Under the pieces are notes generated by a model. That model saw only the letters and a list, made by a program, of their open reading frames with translations. It was not told the DNA's origin and made no database searches. From Streptomyces sp. NBC_00775 (GTDB lineage: Bacteria > Actinomycetota > Actinomycetes > Streptomycetales > Streptomycetaceae), in the NCBI RefSeq assembly GCF_036347135.1, contig NZ_CP108938.1, positions 2,294,001 through 2,358,000 on the forward strand: a stretch of 64,000 nucleotides of DNA, given 5' to 3'. Shown one piece after another: positions 63,264 through 64,000 of this stretch. The first letter of the stretch is position 1. The number at the start of each line of letters is the position of its first letter. A program made the translations under genes and the position numbers.

Positions 63264-64000
63264 GTGCCTGCCATCCGCTCCACGCGCTCCGCGCTTCTCC
63301 GCCGCGGCATCGCCGTTGCCACCGCTCTCCCCCTCCTCGCCCTCGCCGCCTGCAGCTACGGCTCCGACGCGAAGGACGACACCAAGGCGAAGGTCGCCGC
63401 CGGGTCCGAGAAGATCGACGGTCTCGACTCCGTGAAGATCGGCTACTTCGGCAACCTGACGCACGCGACCGCGCTGGTGGCCAACCAGAAGGGCTACTTC
63501 CAGAAGGAGCTCGGCGCCACCGAGGCGAAGTACCAGACGTTCAACGCCGGCCCCTCCGAGATCGAGGCGCTGAACTCGGGCTCCATCGACATCGGCTGGA
63601 TCGGCCCCTCCCCGGCGATCAACGGTTTCACCAAGTCCAAGGGCACGAACCTGCGCATCATCGGCGGTTCGGCGTCCGGTGGCGTGAAGCTCGTGGTCAA
63701 CCCGAAGAAGATCAAGTCCCTGAAGGACGTCAAGGGCAAGAAGATCGCCACCCCCCAGCTGGGCAACACGCAGGACGTGGCGTTCCTCAACTGGATCGCG
63801 GACCAGGGCTGGAACGTCGACGCGAACAGCGGCAAGGGCGATGTCTCGGTCGTCCGTACGGACAACAAGATCACCCCGGACGCCTACAAGTCCGGCTCCA
63901 TCGACGGCGCCTGGGTGCCGGAGCCGACCGCGTCCAAGCTGGTCGCCGAGGGCGGCAAGGTGCTGCTCGACGAGTCGACGCTGTGGCCCGACAAGAAGTT
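63264..64000 (+). CDS. ABC transporter substrate-binding lipoprotein (sulfonate/nitrate type), 3' end beyond window
   Basis: The first 245 residues of a solute-binding protein starting at GTG 63264 (GAGAGG upstream). A Sec signal leads to lipobox LAAC (Cys31), then the SsuA/TauA/NrtA-like fold: KIGYFGNLTHATALVANQKG, EIEALNSGSIDIGWIGPSPA and DAYKSGSIDGAWVPEPTASK. It is likely to import aliphatic sulfonates or another sulfur source, and its place after cysN supports sulfur supply. The 120 bases before it contain no gene except the short ORF end. The gene runs off the right edge. Confidence 0.88.
   Translation, partial: MPAIRSTRSALLRRGIAVATALPLLALAACSYGSDAKDDTKAKVAAGSEKIDGLDSVKIGYFGNLTHATALVANQKGYFQKELGATEAKYQTFNAGPSEIEALNSGSIDIGWIGPSPAINGFTKSKGTNLRIIGGSASGGVKLVVNPKKIKSLKDVKGKKIATPQLGNTQDVAFLNWIADQGWNVDANSGKGDVSVVRTDNKITPDAYKSGSIDGAWVPEPTASKLVAEGGKVLLDESTLWPDKK

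Overview
The window is actinobacterial chromosome, almost certainly Streptomyces. Base composition is very GC-rich with strong third-position G/C. Many exported proteins carry twin-arginine signals, start codons are often GTG or TTG, and genes are often coupled by 4-base ATGA/GTGA overlaps. Several proteins match Streptomyces families I recognise: rifampicin monooxygenase Rox, the long form of argininosuccinate synthase, and the sulfite reductase-cysH-cysC-cysD-cysN operon. The gene mix (secreted polysaccharide enzymes, LacI/ROK regulators, sugar ABC importers) fits a soil saprophyte. No tRNA, rRNA, CRISPR array, transposase or integrase was seen.

Layout. 1-3.4 kb: a partial unknown gene, a PEP mutase/isocitrate lyase-like enzyme coupled to a DinB-like protein, and a secreted protein. 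3.5-11 kb: a pectin (rhamnogalacturonan) locus with a DUF2264 protein, an SGNH acetylesterase, a PL4 lyase, a pectinesterase and a GH43-CBM13 galactanase, with two AAGCGCTT palindromes as candidate shared operators. 11-25 kb: mixed metabolism and regulation: a LysR/SDR pair, an exported autotransporter-type beta-strand repeat protein, a nitroreductase, MmuM, ArgG behind a tandem ARG box, Rox behind a 19-bp inverted repeat matching the rifamycin-associated element as I remember it, a small protein coupled to an exported amidase, a LacI regulator and a type-B carboxylesterase. 25-36 kb: a leftward sugar-acid/pectin operon (binding lipoprotein, two permeases, GH28-like protein, two alginate-lyase-family proteins) with a decayed ROK regulator upstream.

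36-40.6 kb holds the most unusual locus: two unknown genes, then a leftward pair made of a 148-aa helical protein ending in an RHIM-like amyloid signalling motif and an ~890-aa STAND ATPase with TPR repeats that begins with a matching motif. This is the expected architecture of a bacterial NLR plus amyloid-motif effector, a candidate immune or programmed-death module. 40.8-46.9 kb is a bxl-type xylo-oligosaccharide locus (GH43 beta-xylosidase, two permeases, binding lipoprotein, divergent LacI gene) with two identical, oppositely oriented CGAAACTTTCG sites between the divergent genes. 46.9-57.2 kb: simple repeats, a frameshifted gene, a VOC protein, two AraC regulators, an NmrA-type oxidoreductase, a BrkB membrane protein, an AidB-type acyl-CoA dehydrogenase, a GAF regulator, a secreted protein and an acetyltransferase.

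57.3-64 kb is the assimilatory sulfate reduction operon. A 27-codon leader peptide precedes sulfite reductase, a zinc-ribbon miniprotein, CysH, CysC, CysD and CysN; a binding lipoprotein of the sulfonate/nitrate type then runs off the right edge. The genes cover sulfate activation (CysDN, CysC), reduction to sulfite (CysH) and to sulfide (sulfite reductase), with sulfur-compound uptake downstream.
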